Assembly: GCF_958295425.1 (NCBI RefSeq)
Contig: NC_081144.1
Location: forward strand, 2,941,239-3,005,238
DNA from: Solea solea
Taxonomy: Eukaryota > Chordata > Actinopteri > Pleuronectiformes > Soleidae
Length of the DNA: 64,000 nt
Direction: 5' to 3'
Shown: piece by piece, positions 21,237 through 33,800 of the stretch
Layout: each line of letters begins with the position of its first letter
How positions within the stretch are numbered: the stretch's first letter is position 1
Made by a program: the position numbers and the translations under genes
The notes under the pieces: generated by a model
Seen by the model: only the letters and a program-made list of their open reading frames with translations
Told to the model about the DNA's origin: nothing
Databases searched by the model: none

Positions 21237-21259
21237 TACTCCACTGTATTTTAACGTTA

Positions 21260-22085
21260 TAACACCGGTAAATGTTTTCCTGAGGAATTAATGGTCTCAT
21301 TTGCTAGTTTAGGAGTAATGAAGACACGGCTTACATGCAAAATAATGGTTTTAAATGACTTAAAACTTAACTGAAGCAATGGATTAAGTCAAAAATCAGA
21401 GTTAAACAAAATCAAACATTAACATCCACGTGGAAAACACTCAAAAACATTGATCCACATCAGTCTTGAAATCTGACATTTTTGGAGGGGCTTTGAAATG
21501 CAATTCAAATCAAATGTTGCAATTTTACAAAAAGGGAAGCAGCGTGAATGTAGCAAGAGATAAAAATACAAGGTACACGCTAGTAATAAAGGACAGAATG
21601 AAACAGGAAGTAACACAAAATACAGAAAGTGAATAATAGCTGCCTATAACTCAGGGGTCGTGACATATACAGGACCCAGAGGAGGTGCAGACGTCGAGTA
21701 TTTCTCTCACAGATGATTTGACCACAAGGTCCAACGTGTCTCGTCTACCCCAGCTTTAACTCTGACATCATTCTCCTGGTGGAGCTGGAATAAAGTGAAG
21801 AAATCACTAAAATCAGTACATCCTGACTGTAACCACATTTCATCGCAGTCCACAGTTTACGCCAATCCTATATGGATGAATGGATGAATGGATGGAGGGG
21901 CGGACCTTGCCATCCCCAGTATAATGTCAGTTGATTAAATGTGTACACCCCATGAAGCGTATGGTGAACCTGACGTTCACGCAGAGCTCATTAAAGTGCA
22001 GTCGTTCTAGCTCGCGATGAATCTGGAGAACTCCCCTTTTATTCACAACATAACAACCCCGATTAGGGCACCAGGTTCTCACCAT
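21260..22085. other. No recognisable gene
   Basis: Chance ORFs only. ATGGATGAATGGATGAATGG forms a short tandem at 21872-21897. Confidence 0.4.
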
Positions 22086-22089
22086 CCTC

Positions 22090-22520
22090 CACCTCTGCTT
22101 TGCCCCTTTGACGCTCACCAGCATCGGTGAAAAGAAGGAGCGAGTGTAACGATGGCAAGGTCAAACACAGACCAATACACAACGGGTTAAACATGGAGTC
22201 ATATCTCCCCGAGTGTGACCCGTGTGTGATAGAAGGCGGTCGCTGTCCCTCAGTCCCCAGGCTTTCCCATCCTGCTCCTCCAGCTGTGCCCTCACTAGGA
22301 CGGGGATCGATCTCCGCCTGCCTGCCTCGACTCCCATGCCGCAGCCTCTTCATTAGGCCCTGCCTGCATGGAGTGGATGCTCTAATTGGCGAGGGCCACT
22401 GAGAGCCAGCATCCCCGTCTGCCGTGCTCTCAGCGAAAGGGTCGCCAGGCATCAGCCGCTCACTCTAATCTTTCCCATTATCCTCTGCTCTTCAGTGGGA
22501 GAGGCGGAAAAACAGCCTTC
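22090..22520. other. GC-rich complex segment, possible conserved non-coding element
   Basis: The segment is clearly more GC-rich and complex than its AT-rich flanks and contains CTAATTGG and TTCATTAGGCCC homeodomain-like words. Several overlapping short ORFs run on both strands without domains or a donor/acceptor pair. This is consistent with an enhancer-like element but is not proof. Confidence 0.25.
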
Positions 22521-23236
22521 CTGTGGTTTTTTTGTGTTTTGTATGTTACATTTAAAGGTGTTTTGTTTCTTTCTTTTTTGCCGTACTACGTGTGTAAGTT
22601 TGTGCGAGGCCACTGGATAATGGAAGCTCAGGGCCGATGAGATCATGTGATAAACAGAACACCATTAGACTCGTCTATGACACTTGTTGACAGCTTACTC
22701 TACGAGGACCATGTGAGGAGGATGGAAAAAGAAACTGGCCCCGTTTTGTTCCACAGGATGTTTTTCATGTGAACTTGCCTTGCTTTGCACTGCACTTCCT
22801 GTTGTGTAAGCCGCTCTGACACATTCATTAACAGCTTTTATAGCAGAGGGGAACATAAATCACACCAATTCTGCTCATCTCCTATCATATAATAATAATA
22901 ATATATATAATATATAATAATACCGCTCCTCTGGTGATGCAGTACACGTCTCCTGCAGTATAAGTCTCATTTCCGCCCGCTTAATCACCGTGATTGAACA
23001 TTCTAATTTAGAAATTACAGCAATTTACAGTGTGGAAATTCTAATTTTACAATCTTCAGCAAGCTAATAAGGAAATTAAATCTTATTTATGTTGCCTGAG
23101 CGATTCATCCATCCAGGGTGCAAACAAATAAACAGTGTATGGGGGGAAAAAAAGGATAAACTCTGTGTAAAGTGTTTTCTTTTGGTTTAAAATGTTCTTG
23201 TTTTTCAAATTTAGGCTAATATAGGATGGGATAAAC

Positions 23237-23650
23237 CAAGATTTCTCAATCCTGGTCCTGGGGACTGACTGACTGTCCTGCACGTCCTGCAGATGTTTCC
23301 CTGCTCCGACCCACACACAGAAGCCACATAACGAGCCATTCATTTGAATCAGGTGTGTTGGAGCGAGGAAACGTCTAAAGATCTGTACGTAATCCACAAA
23401 AACAAACAAGAGACACTTGTTCTCTCTCCCAGGGCTGCGAGAAAAGAATGACATCATTATGTTTCTCGCAGCTTGCTCTTTACACATCATCTAGATTGTT
23501 TTTCTTGCATTTCGTAGTATGTGAAGTATGAAATGTCCTGATCAGAACTCACTTTCTTCTTGCTTTTGCAACCTTGAGTAAAAAGAACACATTTCTCTGT
23601 CCTTAAAAACATGCAGGGCAGTGGGTAACCAGGACCAGGATTATGAAATC
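23237..23650. repeat. Palindromic CCTGGTCCTGG element, interrupted
   Basis: The left part (23245-23390) has AATCCTGGTCCTGGGGAC, ATGTTTCCCTGCTCCGACC, GAGCCATTCATTTGAATCAGG and GGAGCGAGGAAACGTCTAAA. The right part (23605-23650) has AACATGCAGGGCAG and ACCAGGACCAGGATT, the reverse complement of the left start. About 210 bp without this similarity sits between them. A fragment of the same family is at 63375-63470 (GGTTCCCTGCTCCAAC, TGATTCAAATAAATGGGTCA). Confidence 0.6.
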
Positions 23651-24035
23651 CTGGGATAAAGAGACTTCATTTTCCCAGTGAGAAATTTGCATTTGCCAGT
23701 GCATACATTTGGGCATGCTAAAATACTTATTTCACTCTTTGCCCCTGTCAGAGCGCAGGCCACCGTCTTTTTTTCTAGGGTAGTTGGCCCTTATTTACCT
23801 CAGGGGTGAGGCCTCTAACCCTTGACCTGTCCAGCATGGGTGACCCACTCCTGGCATAGCTCTCTGAATCATTGAGGCCCGCAAGCCCTCACACCGCTTC
23901 CAGGCGTGTTCCAAGTTCTAACAAGGAAAGAGTTTGGCTGCAGCTTGTGGAACTATTTTCCAACATGTCAACTATTAGTTTTAGTCGAAACTTATAAACC
24001 CATAGGTCAACTCAGGATGACACCAATATTAAGTA

Positions 24036-24098
24036 GCGGGCCACATGGAATTGACTGGGGGGCCACATGTGGGGCGTGGGCCGCAAGTTTGAGACCTC
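24036..24098. repeat. Terminal fragment of a GGGCCGCAAGTTTGA-type DNA element
   Basis: GGGCCACATGTGGGG...GGGCCGCAAGTTTGAGACC matches the right end of the fuller copy at 47570-47956. Confidence 0.5.
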
Positions 24099-24099
24099 C

Positions 24100-25300
24100 T
24101 TGTCTTTTTTTTCCTGCAAGTTTTGTTTGTTTTCCATAATGTGAAGAACCTCACTGATGCTTATAAGGAAGTGGGGCCATGAAAAGTGAAATTATTGAAT
24201 AAAAGATTAATTAATTATGATCTCTGACAAACACCTCATTAGTACTGATGAGGATTTATGTACGTTTTAATTTACTTTGAATTATTTTTCCCTTAATCTT
24301 CTTCTTTTTTGTTGGTAATTCATTTCATAAATAGAACAAATATAAATGGACATTGACCTGAAGGTCCTTTACTCACCCTGCATTCATATCTTCTTTGGTA
24401 GCCTTCCTTCTTTTATTTTCTGTGTCAGCTCTGCTCTGCTGTGTTTAAAATACTGATCTCTTATATTATGATATTCTAAGGAAATAGGATATAGGGTTCA
24501 GTGACATGCACTTATTGTTGATATACTGTATAGGTGGATTTTGTCGCAGTCTGATAACAAAGTTTCTTTTTTTCCCCATCCAAGTAAAGTGTGTGATTCA
24601 TCCTTTCTAAAAGTGAATGAATGAGGGGGAAAAAAAGCTCTTCCTATTTTTTCTCTCTCAATGAATTTGAGCCAATCAGCCTCTAATAAGTAACCTGCTT
24701 CTGCAAAGGTCAGTGAATTTATGAATAACAGAAACCATGCCAGGTCCAGGTTTTCAGCATCCAGTGCAAACACATATAGAATAAAATGAAAAAAAATATA
24801 TATATATAATGACAGATTTAAAGGATGTTGAAATTTTGAAGAAAAATAAATAATAGTAATACAATTATTACTCTAATACTCTCATGTTTTTTGATTAAGA
24901 ATAATAAATATTAGTAATCAAGACCATTTGTGCTGACATACAACAGAAAATTCAATATTTCTCATATGTGAATATTAAACAATGAAAAAGAAATAACAGC
25001 GATGTTCATCCACACCAACACACGTGCACTAATTCACCTCAAACACACTTCAGCTCAGATGATTTTATGAACGTGTTTGGCAGCCGTTCACAAGTCAAGA
25101 CAATTCTGCTCCACCAGAGAGAGTTCAATAAGGATTTTTATATAATCCACAGTTAGGATTAAGAACGTGACACTGCAGACACAGCCAGGAATATTCTGAT
25201 ACAGATTATCTCTCAGCAGCAAGTCTGAGTCAATGTCTCCATCTAGTGGAGAGAAATCAGAGCACACACAGCAGCAGAGGCCACCTGCACATGCAGCAGC
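24100..25300. other. No recognisable gene; AT-rich
   Basis: AT-rich tracts are present, including (TA)n at 24797-24808. No exon or ORF is supported. Confidence 0.4.
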
Positions 25301-25307
25301 ACTGTAG

Positions 25308-25395
25308 TCAAGTCCGTTTTATTTATATAGCCCAACATCACAAACACAGTTTGTCTCAAAGGTCAAACAACTGTCCTTCAGCTTAACCTCCAACT
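25308..25395. repeat. Fragment of a TTTTATTTATATAGCCC dispersed repeat
   Basis: CAAGTCCGTTTTATTTATATAGCCCAACATCACAAA followed by GTTTGTCTCAAAGG is a block very common in teleost genomes. It is short and has no coding content. Confidence 0.5.
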
Positions 25396-26639
25396 ATAGC
25401 TCCTCATCTTCAAAGATTTGAACAGAAATACCTGCTTTATGTTTACTGGTTTCACTTCTACTCAGCATGACGTCACATTTTTGCTGTTTTATTTTTGTCT
25501 GACTGTGGTTGGCAAGGAATAAAAACAACTGTCACCACTGACACCACATATGTATGTATTTTATGTTTCCATATACACAACATCTATGTCTACCTATACG
25601 CTTTTGAGTTTTTTATTTTCTTCATTTTTTGACAACTGGCTCTAATTTGAGGTATTCTGTGACTTGACTAACTGATGCTGTGGTTAGGTCATCAAAAGGT
25701 CACAATATGCTAATTATAATTGGAAAGAAGAAGTTTGAGCAATATGAGGAAACAAACTATATAATAAAATGAATAAATGTATTTTTCCTGGGTATTTAGG
25801 ACACAAACCTTTTACAAATAACTACCACAAATATTGTTTAGACCAAGAGATGGAGCAGGGGCTCCCTACTATATATGTGTTGAATAAAATAGTTTTTATA
25901 TTAAACTGGGCCTAGTGCCATGTATAAACGTATCTTGTCATTGTGCATCCAATACTAAGCTTTTAAAATAATACACAGGTTCATGTATTCATGTTTTCAC
26001 GTGTAAAAACGTGAATTTTTCACTCGTAAATGCCAATATCAATATCAATTGCATTATAATCACGCATCCACTGCCATGCATAAACATACCTGTTATCTTG
26101 CAAACAATAAAATGTGTTGGAGTCATTTTAATGTGTATTCAAAGACATTTGTGTGTGGGGGACAAATATATTTAAAAAAAAACTATGATACAATTAATAA
26201 TGTGGGGACCCTTCCTGTTGAAGATTTGTGGTTTAGACACTAAATACCATACGTTAAAGTGATACAAAAAAGACAAATATCACAAAACTGAATTAACTTT
26301 TTTAATTGAGAAGTTGTCATAGAGTAATATTTGGCATTTATGCACTTATCCTTTAAAATCTTCCCATTATGATCAAAGAGAGATTTTACCATAACAAATG
26401 CATTCCTGTGCTAACTTTTCAGTGCAGCCAATCTCTGCGGTCGTTATAAACCTTCATTATTCATTAATTCGTTTATCTATGAGTAAACACTAATCAAATG
26501 TTTTTGAAACATAATACACGTGTATCTAACGAGTGTGGAATTTAACAAGTCGTTGGAATGAGTTTTTCCACATGCGCTTGGCCAGAAATGAAGGTGTTCA
26601 GGTTTTTAAACGTTGTAGTGAGGCATCGTATAGATAAAA

Positions 26640-26700
26640 AATCTTTGGTGAACTTCCCGTTAGATTACGTCATGACGTCAGACGGAGGAGGGAGCGCGAA
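26640..26700 (+). promoter_or_regulatory. Candidate tmcc1 upstream promoter with tandem CRE sites
   Basis: TTACGTCA (26665-26672) is followed directly by the full palindromic CRE TGACGTCA (26673-26680), then GGAGGAGGGAGCGCG. The next ~80 bp is CpG-rich and leads to a consensus donor GTAAGT at 26783. CRE sites close to a start site are typical of CREB/ATF-responsive promoters. No TATA box is clear. Assignment to tmcc1 rests on order and strand only. Confidence 0.45.
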
Positions 26701-26782
26701 GTGAAGTGCGTACGGGACTTTAGTTAGCGGTGCTCCTCGCTGTGTGAACGCCGGGCAGCTCCAACAGTTTGCCGTCATCAAT
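26700..26782 (+). other. Candidate non-coding exon 1 (5' UTR)
   Basis: This CpG-rich segment after the CRE cluster ends CATCAAT followed by GTAAGTGT, a strong donor. No ORF spans it convincingly. The 5' edge is a guess. It probably splices to 28839-28918 and then to the tmcc1 coding exon. Confidence 0.45.
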
Positions 26783-27284
26783 GTAAGTGTTCGGAGTTAT
26801 TTTGTGTGCAGCTTTATTGTTTGTTTGTCTGATTGTTTGTTTGTTTGTGTGTTTTATCATCATGTTTATGCGCGCGTGGCATGTGTCGCGTTAGTGTGCC
26901 GCTGTAGATTCGAGTCGATGTTGAAATTTCATCGTATTAGCAGCTCAGTACGATGACACATTAACGGGACTGTCAACCTGAGTCAAACGCCACCGCTTCA
27001 TGTCAGCACTTTGAAGCCTTCACGCATCGTTTCATGTCCATTAATTCATTTGCTTCTGAATAGCGTTACGTAATGCGTACGTCAACGTTGAAAATTAAGA
27101 AATGTTTTATGCGTTTAGCCTGAGATACGTAAATAAACCCAAGGGTTTCATACAAACGCAAAAAAAGTTGAACACAGTTAGTTTTGTGTAGTTAAACTTA
27201 TCTTAGGTAAAACATTCAACGCTGTATGTAAATCATCTATAACATAATAAGTACTATAACAGTTCTAGTTTTTTTTAAAGTTTT

Positions 27285-27513
27285 TTTTAGAGTTTTCTGA
27301 TTTTTCAGCTACATAAAAGTGAATATTTTCAGGTTGCATTGCTCTATTTTACAAATAGAATAATTTTGTTTGTGGACAAAACTAAGACATTTGAAAACAT
27401 CATCATTTGAAATTTTTTGAACACTAATAAAGATTTTTAAACATTTTCTGGACCAAATGAATACTCAATTAATTGATTATGAAAACAATTGTTAGTCGCA
27501 CCTCTAATATAAA
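27285..27513 (+). repeat. AATCGATT-family MITE-like element, copy 2 (partial)
   Basis: It contains AAAAGTGAATATTTTCAGG, TTTGTGGACAAAACTAAGACAT, AACATTTTCTGGACCAAATGA and a right end GTTAGTCGCACC. The left end is degraded. Confidence 0.55.
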
Positions 27514-28835
27514 TATACATGTGGAAGTTTTCTATGTATATTGCTATTTAAGACATTTATATTGTGATAATTGACATTTTCCCTGCCCCAATTGTAAGGC
27601 ATCGATATTACTGATATTAATACCAATACTGCTCTGTGATACCGATTGTTATTGATAATATCAATAATACTACTTTATAATTTGGTTCAAAACACATTAA
27701 AAGGGAAAATAGTTTGTTACCTGCTTACACTTTGATGAACCTTTTCTTGGGATGAAGGTTATGACCCAAGGAAGAAATGATTAATAATTTTTGACATTTT
27801 CATGAATGATAAAGTTATATATCATACCACATATACTGTAGGTCTATCTTACAGTTTAGTTTTCAAGATCTGGACCTGAAGTATGTTTTTCATGCTGTGC
27901 TTGAGGATGATGCTATTGAGCGTACGCATTGACACTGTGGGAAACTGAGTGGCCTTGGTGGAGAGTTTCACCCTCTGAGTGCTTTTTTTTTTCGAAATAA
28001 AAAGTTCTTAAAAGTGATTTAAACAGTATGTGTCAGATCCACGAGGCTGTAAACAGGTACCAAGGATGTGTTTGCACCACATTTAGCAAAATAAGCCCCA
28101 AACTTTAGAGCACTTGTTCATAATGATGTCTAGAGGAAAATCAGAAAAAGCTAAGCAAAGTTAGAACATAAAGATCCATCACAGCTCAAACTTATGACTA
28201 TTCAGGGAACCAATATAGGACCAGGTTTTCAAAACTCATCCCCAGTAATTATACAACAGATTCAGGCTGTTGCCATATTGTTACAGTCAGAAATAGGACT
28301 ATTGATGGATGTTGATTGTGCTCCTCAAACCTCCAAACCATGATGTTCTCAGATGTCTTCTTCTGTCCCCACACAAGATGTTTAGTTTACTGTAATATCC
28401 GTCAACTTAAAAGTTACACTGCACATACATTGGGCTTTGGCTTCCTGTTAATTCATACATTTTTTATGACGACGGTGCCGTATTAATGCGTATTATGATA
28501 TTAGCCATGGCCTCTGCCATTCTCCTGCAACCTACGCAGGTTTTTGATCAAGCCCCAGCGGGGGCTTATTTTAGTCTCAAGTCAAGTGGCTAATGCAATC
28601 TTATGAGCTTAAGACATTTAATGGCCTGGAAAGGATGGCAGTCTGCATCCTCATCACATCTGATGCACAGAGGTGCATGTTTTTTTTCCTTCTCTGCAAC
28701 ATATTATTATCAGTGTCTGGGAGACAGACACACACACACACACAGCACAGCACAGGGTGAAGCAGAGTGTACAGTGTGCCAAGGAAGCATTTAAGGGATT
28801 ACAGTTTCCATCTCACTTTTTTCTCCTCTTTGTTG
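27514..28835. other. Presumed intron; no gene
   Basis: AT-rich sequence, with a short hairpin AAGCCCC-AGC-GGGGGCTT at 28550-28567 and (CA)n at 28731-28743. Nothing coding is supported. Confidence 0.4.
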
Positions 28836-28838
28836 TAG

Positions 28839-28918
28839 ACCTGTGAGCCTGATGTAGCAGACATCGTCTCCTCTGCAATGAAGGGAATCTGCTCCAGTGT
28901 CATGATTTCAGACTAAAG
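28839..28918 (+). other. Candidate non-coding exon 2 (5' UTR)
   Basis: A textbook pyrimidine tract ending TTTGTTGTAG precedes 28839. The 80-nt segment ends CTAAAG followed by GTTAGT. Inside is a 12-codon upstream ORF (ATGAAGGGAATCTGC... ending TAA just before the donor), which could damp translation of the main frame. The exon has stops in all useful frames, so it is UTR if real. Confidence 0.5.
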
Positions 28919-29207
28919 GTTAGTGTTTTTTTTTTTTTTTATCCTCTTACTCGACTCCTTCATGTTTCCATCTGTCATCTCCAGTCATATTTGTATATAA
29001 AACCTGGATTTGAGAGCGCACTGCTGCTTTTACAGTAAGGACACACATGTCGAGGGGGCTTTAAGGTCCGGTATGACATGATGCAGCATATTCTGCGATC
29101 TGTTCAGCATACTTTGCTAAGTGGCTGAGAGCTCGGCTGCCCCTCCAGGGCAATGCTAACGCAGCCATTCATGTTTCACTGTGATAGTCAGACCACCAGG
29201 ATGACGC

Positions 29208-29263
29208 TGCCCTCCTCCTCTTCCTCCTCCTCCTCCTCCTCCTCCTCCTCCTCCTCCTCCTGC
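29208..29263 (+). repeat. (TCC)n microsatellite
   Basis: Nearly pure TCC/CTC units. The Ser-run ORF across it is an artefact. Confidence 0.95.
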
Positions 29264-29421
29264 TGCTGCACTCACGTTGTGTCTGCTCTGTTTGGAGCAG
29301 AGCTAAGAATTCAGAGGACTCTGTATGAGTTTAATGTGTTTACATGTAGTTGGGCTGTCAGTTTGAACTAATATTACGTGACACATTACTGCTGCAGAGA
29401 TATTTGGATATTTTCCTCGCC

Positions 29422-29423
<2 letters not shown>

Positions 29424-29469
<46 letters not shown>
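29424..29469 (+). repeat. (CA)n microsatellite
   Basis: Pure CA dinucleotide run of about 23 units. Confidence 0.95.
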
Positions 29470-29470
<1 letters not shown>

Positions 29471-29854
29471 CGGTGATGACATTATTTATTATAACTCTCA
29501 CCATTTGTCACGCGTGGTTGAACACTTGTTACCTAGTTCATCTGTGATGCCCTCTTCGCCGCCTCTCTCTCGGGTGGAGCTGAAGCAGCAGCAGAAGGAG
29601 TTGTAGAACCTTCCACGTGTCGCTATTCAGATGCTTTGGTGTTGTGATTGTCCATTCAGGGGGACGGTTTAACGCGTGTCCTCCATATTCAAATCAAAGA
29701 TTTCAGCAGACTTCTCTGTTAAATATTGAGATTTCTGACATTTCCTTTGCTGAATGTTGGAGATTAACTCATGTTTTCAGGATTATAAATCTTTTTTATC
29801 TGATCTGCACTTCGGCATTTTTCGGTTTGATTCTTGTGTCGGACGTCGAGCTCA

Positions 29855-30065
29855 TGACTCTTCCAGTGATGACACCCTCTGACCAATCAGTGACCGGCAG
29901 TCTGTCTGACGTCACATTTTAGTATTGGCTCAGCTCGCTTGGAACCTCGCCAGAGCAGGTACTAAAAAAAGTACCAGGTATGAGGTACTATACTTAATGA
30001 AAAAAAAATAAAGAGTTGAGCTTGTGCCGAGTTGTGCTGGAACTGTGTTGTGGAAAAGCGCCAAA
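29855..30065. repeat. Remnant of a GTACC-type non-autonomous element
   Basis: CTGACCAATCAGTGACCGGC, GACGTCACATTTTAGTA, GCTCGCTTGGAACCTCGCC and AGCAGGTACTAAAAAAAGTACC are followed by GTGTTGTGGAAAAGCGCC. This set is characteristic of a frequent fish palindromic element. Boundaries are approximate. Confidence 0.45.
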
Positions 30066-30087
30066 AATTGATCCAAGGCTGTGCTCA

Positions 30088-30104
30088 CAGCGCCCTCTGT
30101 TGGT
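30088..30104 (-). promoter_or_regulatory. CTCF-like motif
   Basis: The minus strand reads CCAACAGAGGGCGCTGT, an excellent match to the CTCF core. It is the best or second-best match in the window. Confidence 0.4.
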
Positions 30105-30631
30105 CACATAGTGCTTATTGTAGTAGGTTTTAGGCTGTATAGTTTTGAACTCTTAAGGGTGTAGTTTAAACCCTCAAATTCAAACGGATATCAGAATGTC
30201 AGATAAAAAGTGACAGCCCTAGTGTCCATAAAGAAGATCAGTGTTTCTTTAGCACCTGGGGACATTTGGTAGGTTTGTGTCATGTAGGTAAATCTAAACT
30301 AATGATTTGAATGTACTGAGGGAGGCAGCAGTGGATCAACAACTCTTATGTGTCATGTCATTTGTCTATAGACTTTGGTGTGGGACGGAGGTGAGCACTC
30401 AGCTAAGTCAGTGCCTGAATGATCCCTTTAATGGTGATTGAACATGCGCTGTTTAACTGTGTAACTTACAGCATTTAGGATGACATGCGTCACTCACAAC
30501 AAGGGAATTTCCTTTTGTGAATAAGGATAATCAGTTCAATTCATTTCACATTTAAGACTTGCCAACATACACTACAAGTGATTTAATTATTTTTTCACTT
30601 TTGATTGAATTGGAAAATATATATTTTATCT

Positions 30632-30865
30632 AGGGCAATAACAATTATTCGATTAATTAAATGTCTAACTATTTTGATTTGATTTTGAGTTTTCGGCTTC
30701 TTAAATGTGAATATTCTCTGGTTTCTTTGCTAATAACAACAAAAAGAAATTCGAACTGAATCATTCTCCTTTGTGGACAAAACAAGACATTCGAGAACAT
30801 CACCATTTCCAGATCGACATTTTTCAACATTTTCTTACATTTTGTGGACCAAACAAGTACAATGT
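30632..30865 (+). repeat. AATCGATT-family MITE-like element, copy 3
   Basis: AGGGCAATAACAATTATTCG at the left is followed by CTTCTTAAATGTGAATATTC, TTTGTGGACAAAACAAGACATTCGAG and TTTTGTGGACCAAACAAG. The right end is missing. Confidence 0.6.
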
Positions 30866-30869
30866 GTTG

Positions 30870-33800
30870 CAAAGATTTGTTTCCATGACATTAAGAAATC
30901 CGAATTATGGTCTTAGTCCGACTAAAATCAGACTTTTAACCTGCATTTAAATGCACTCTCTGTCCTCACACCACACAACCTGATCAAAATGGAAACAGAT
31001 ATTCACCATTTTTACACCTAATCAGACAGTGAAAAGGGGATATTGTGTTTTAGCTAAACTGAGAAATGTTTTTTTCTTAAAAACTGGACATTTTACAGAT
31101 TGTAAAGTGGTGCCTTTGGATATTTTGCTTTTGCTTTTGCAAACCCAAGTTTGGATATGATGGGATTAAGTCGTTATCACTGAATCACAGCGATGTGTGA
31201 TGGCACCAAATGTCTCCTCTTTCAAATTCGGTGGTTGCCAAGGAGCGGGTGATGTCATCTCCTAATGATCCTTGTCTGATCTCTGTCTGAGTCAGAGTTT
31301 ACTGTACGTGGTCGCACATCGTACAGATGTGTTCTTTGAAGCAAAGGGCCAGTCATGGCTAAAAAGGAAACGGTGTATCTCAGAGAGGAAACCGTTTTTT
31401 CCTTTCACTCTCTGTCTCACTCTCTTGTACCCTCTCTGTCACCTTCTTCCTTTTGCGTCAGCCTTTTTTTTCACATTAAAAAAACCTCACAAAGTAGCTG
31501 AGGTGTCATAGTAAAGTGTCACATCGCTTTAATTTCACACATCACGCAATCACACGTTCATCAAAATCCACAAATGTTGGTGTGCACCATCATTTCTGCT
31601 TTTTTCCATAATGCATATGTGGACACATTTGTTTCTTCTGCTCTCTGGTCGTACTCACTCCCACACTTATGAAGGTGAAATTCCTCACTAAAGGCTGTGG
31701 TTTCTAGTGGCAACGTGTTGCCTGCTTCGCTCTGATCCTTTCCTGTTTGAAGACGGAGGCAGAAGAAAAAAAAAGGCAGGGGGTCACACAGTGTTTTTTA
31801 TTTTTAATTTTAAAACGTGGCTGGCTTCCATGTTTAAGTAAGTAAACAGTTCCCTCTAAAGTTACAGTATTATTATTACTAGTATACAATTCCATCAGTG
31901 TGTTTCACTGGTGAATCTGATGCCTTAAGCTTAATAAGCACTTAGGACAAGATAAAACATTTACACGTGGGACTAGTATGGAAATTGAGTGCCAGCAGTC
32001 TCTCCACATATTGTCAGTGTTCAGGAAATGGGAATATAAGCAGTCCCAACTTAACATCCTGTGAGTCAGTGCTTGTGGACGTAAAATAGGCATTTCATAA
32101 ATGAATCTGCCCGTCATATTTGAATGAAGCTAAAAGAAACATTAACGCAGCACTCACCTGCGCCAAAGAACTGTCACTTTAACAGATGGAGGGGGAAGCC
32201 AGCAATGTCACATGTACTATATTATCTGAAAAGACCTACAAGGGAATTTTGGGAGGTCTGGAAAATATCGACTTCCTGTGTGAACTAGGACGTCAGATTT
32301 TTGTCCCCAGCATGTCCCACCATTTTAGATTTGATCATAGACTATAACAAAAAACAAAAATGAACTTGACCAGAAATTGAGGCAGTGCAGGAGTGCCTGA
32401 CACCTGTATTCTCTTGAATGGCCATCAGGGGGCGAGCTATTTGGGCGTTTGCATGTGAGTTTAGGGGGATAGTGTCTTCGTCTTCAGTACAGAATTATGT
32501 CCATTTGGTAAATTGTGGTCCCAATTTAACAGTTAAACGTTTTCAAACTGAAATTTGAAACAACATCATCGCAAATGCTGCAATTTAATCATTACATTTT
32601 TGATTGGTCTATGTTATGTGCCAGTTTAAAAGAAATCAATGCTCAAGATATGAATTGTATATTGTGTATATTTTGTGAAGGTTTGTTTTGAACTTGTGTT
32701 TTTAAGGTGTGAGTCAAATTGCAATACATGCTAGAAAATAATAATAATACATGCTAGAATTATAATAATAATAATATTTCTACTCATATCATTCATGAGT
32801 ACTTTCACGGTTAGGGATACTCCGTATCGGTATCAGTTCGATTCTTGTCAAAATTACTGTTACTGTACTAATTAAATCACCATCCCAATTACAAAATTCC
32901 TTTATATATCGCATGCTTCACTGTGCACATTGTAAGATTGTAAAAAGTAAATAAAAATCGGGAACAGCATTTTAGCTGAGCCACGTTGTGCGCTGTTTAT
33001 TTCGTCTTTATGGGAGAAGAATATTTGTTACAGTGGGAGAATGATATGTTTTTATGACTCAGCACAAATCAGTTGTTGACCGCTTCATAGTTTTAAAATG
33101 GACTGATGGCGGTAGCGGCAGATAATTGAGTTTGTGATATTGGTATCGGACACAAAAAAGTGGTATTTGTGCCGTCTACTACACAGCATTTCTGTTAAGT
33201 TGATCGCAGTAGGGGTGGAGGTGTTGCATACACGTTGTTGCATACATGTGAGTTGTACAGGCTTTTATTATATTATATGGACATTTCTGTCTGCAGGACA
33301 CAGTTTCACAATCCTTCACATTTCACTTTGTTTGCACTTTGTGTGGCAGCCTTTAGCGTGGGGGGGGGGATTGAGGTTCTGAGGGTCACGAAGGAAGGAA
33401 TATTATGTTTCGTCTTAAATCTTCTCCCACTTGATATTGTTGAGCCGCGGGCTACGTGCTGAACCCAATATCACGCTCGTACAGTAGTAAAAGCTCCAAG
33501 ACCAGTGAGCCACAATTAACCCTCTCAAGTGAGTCAGAGTAAGTGTCTGGTTACCTGAGCCCCGATATCTCACGGAAGAGTTATTTAAGTGGGCCAACAA
33601 TGTGCTTGATTTTTTTTATATCTGACACAAAGTGGCCGAGACAGATGCCCTCGCTGTGGCCTGCTTACCTGGCGCATTTCTGTCCCGAGTCGCACTGACC
33701 CTGGGACACATTCCCTTTCCCGTTGCATATGGCCGTGCGCCTTTAACACTATCTCTGGTATGAGATTTCAGCTGGTGTGTAGGTGGTTTCCAGCCTGTTG

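Noticed and set aside
28550..28567. AAGCCCC-AGC-GGGGGCTT hairpin
   Set aside because: Only 7-8 bp, expected by chance. Terminator-like stems have no meaning in this vertebrate context.
29153..29547. ORFs with Ser and Thr/His runs
   Set aside because: They translate (TCC)n and (CA)n repeats, with no splice sites or domains.
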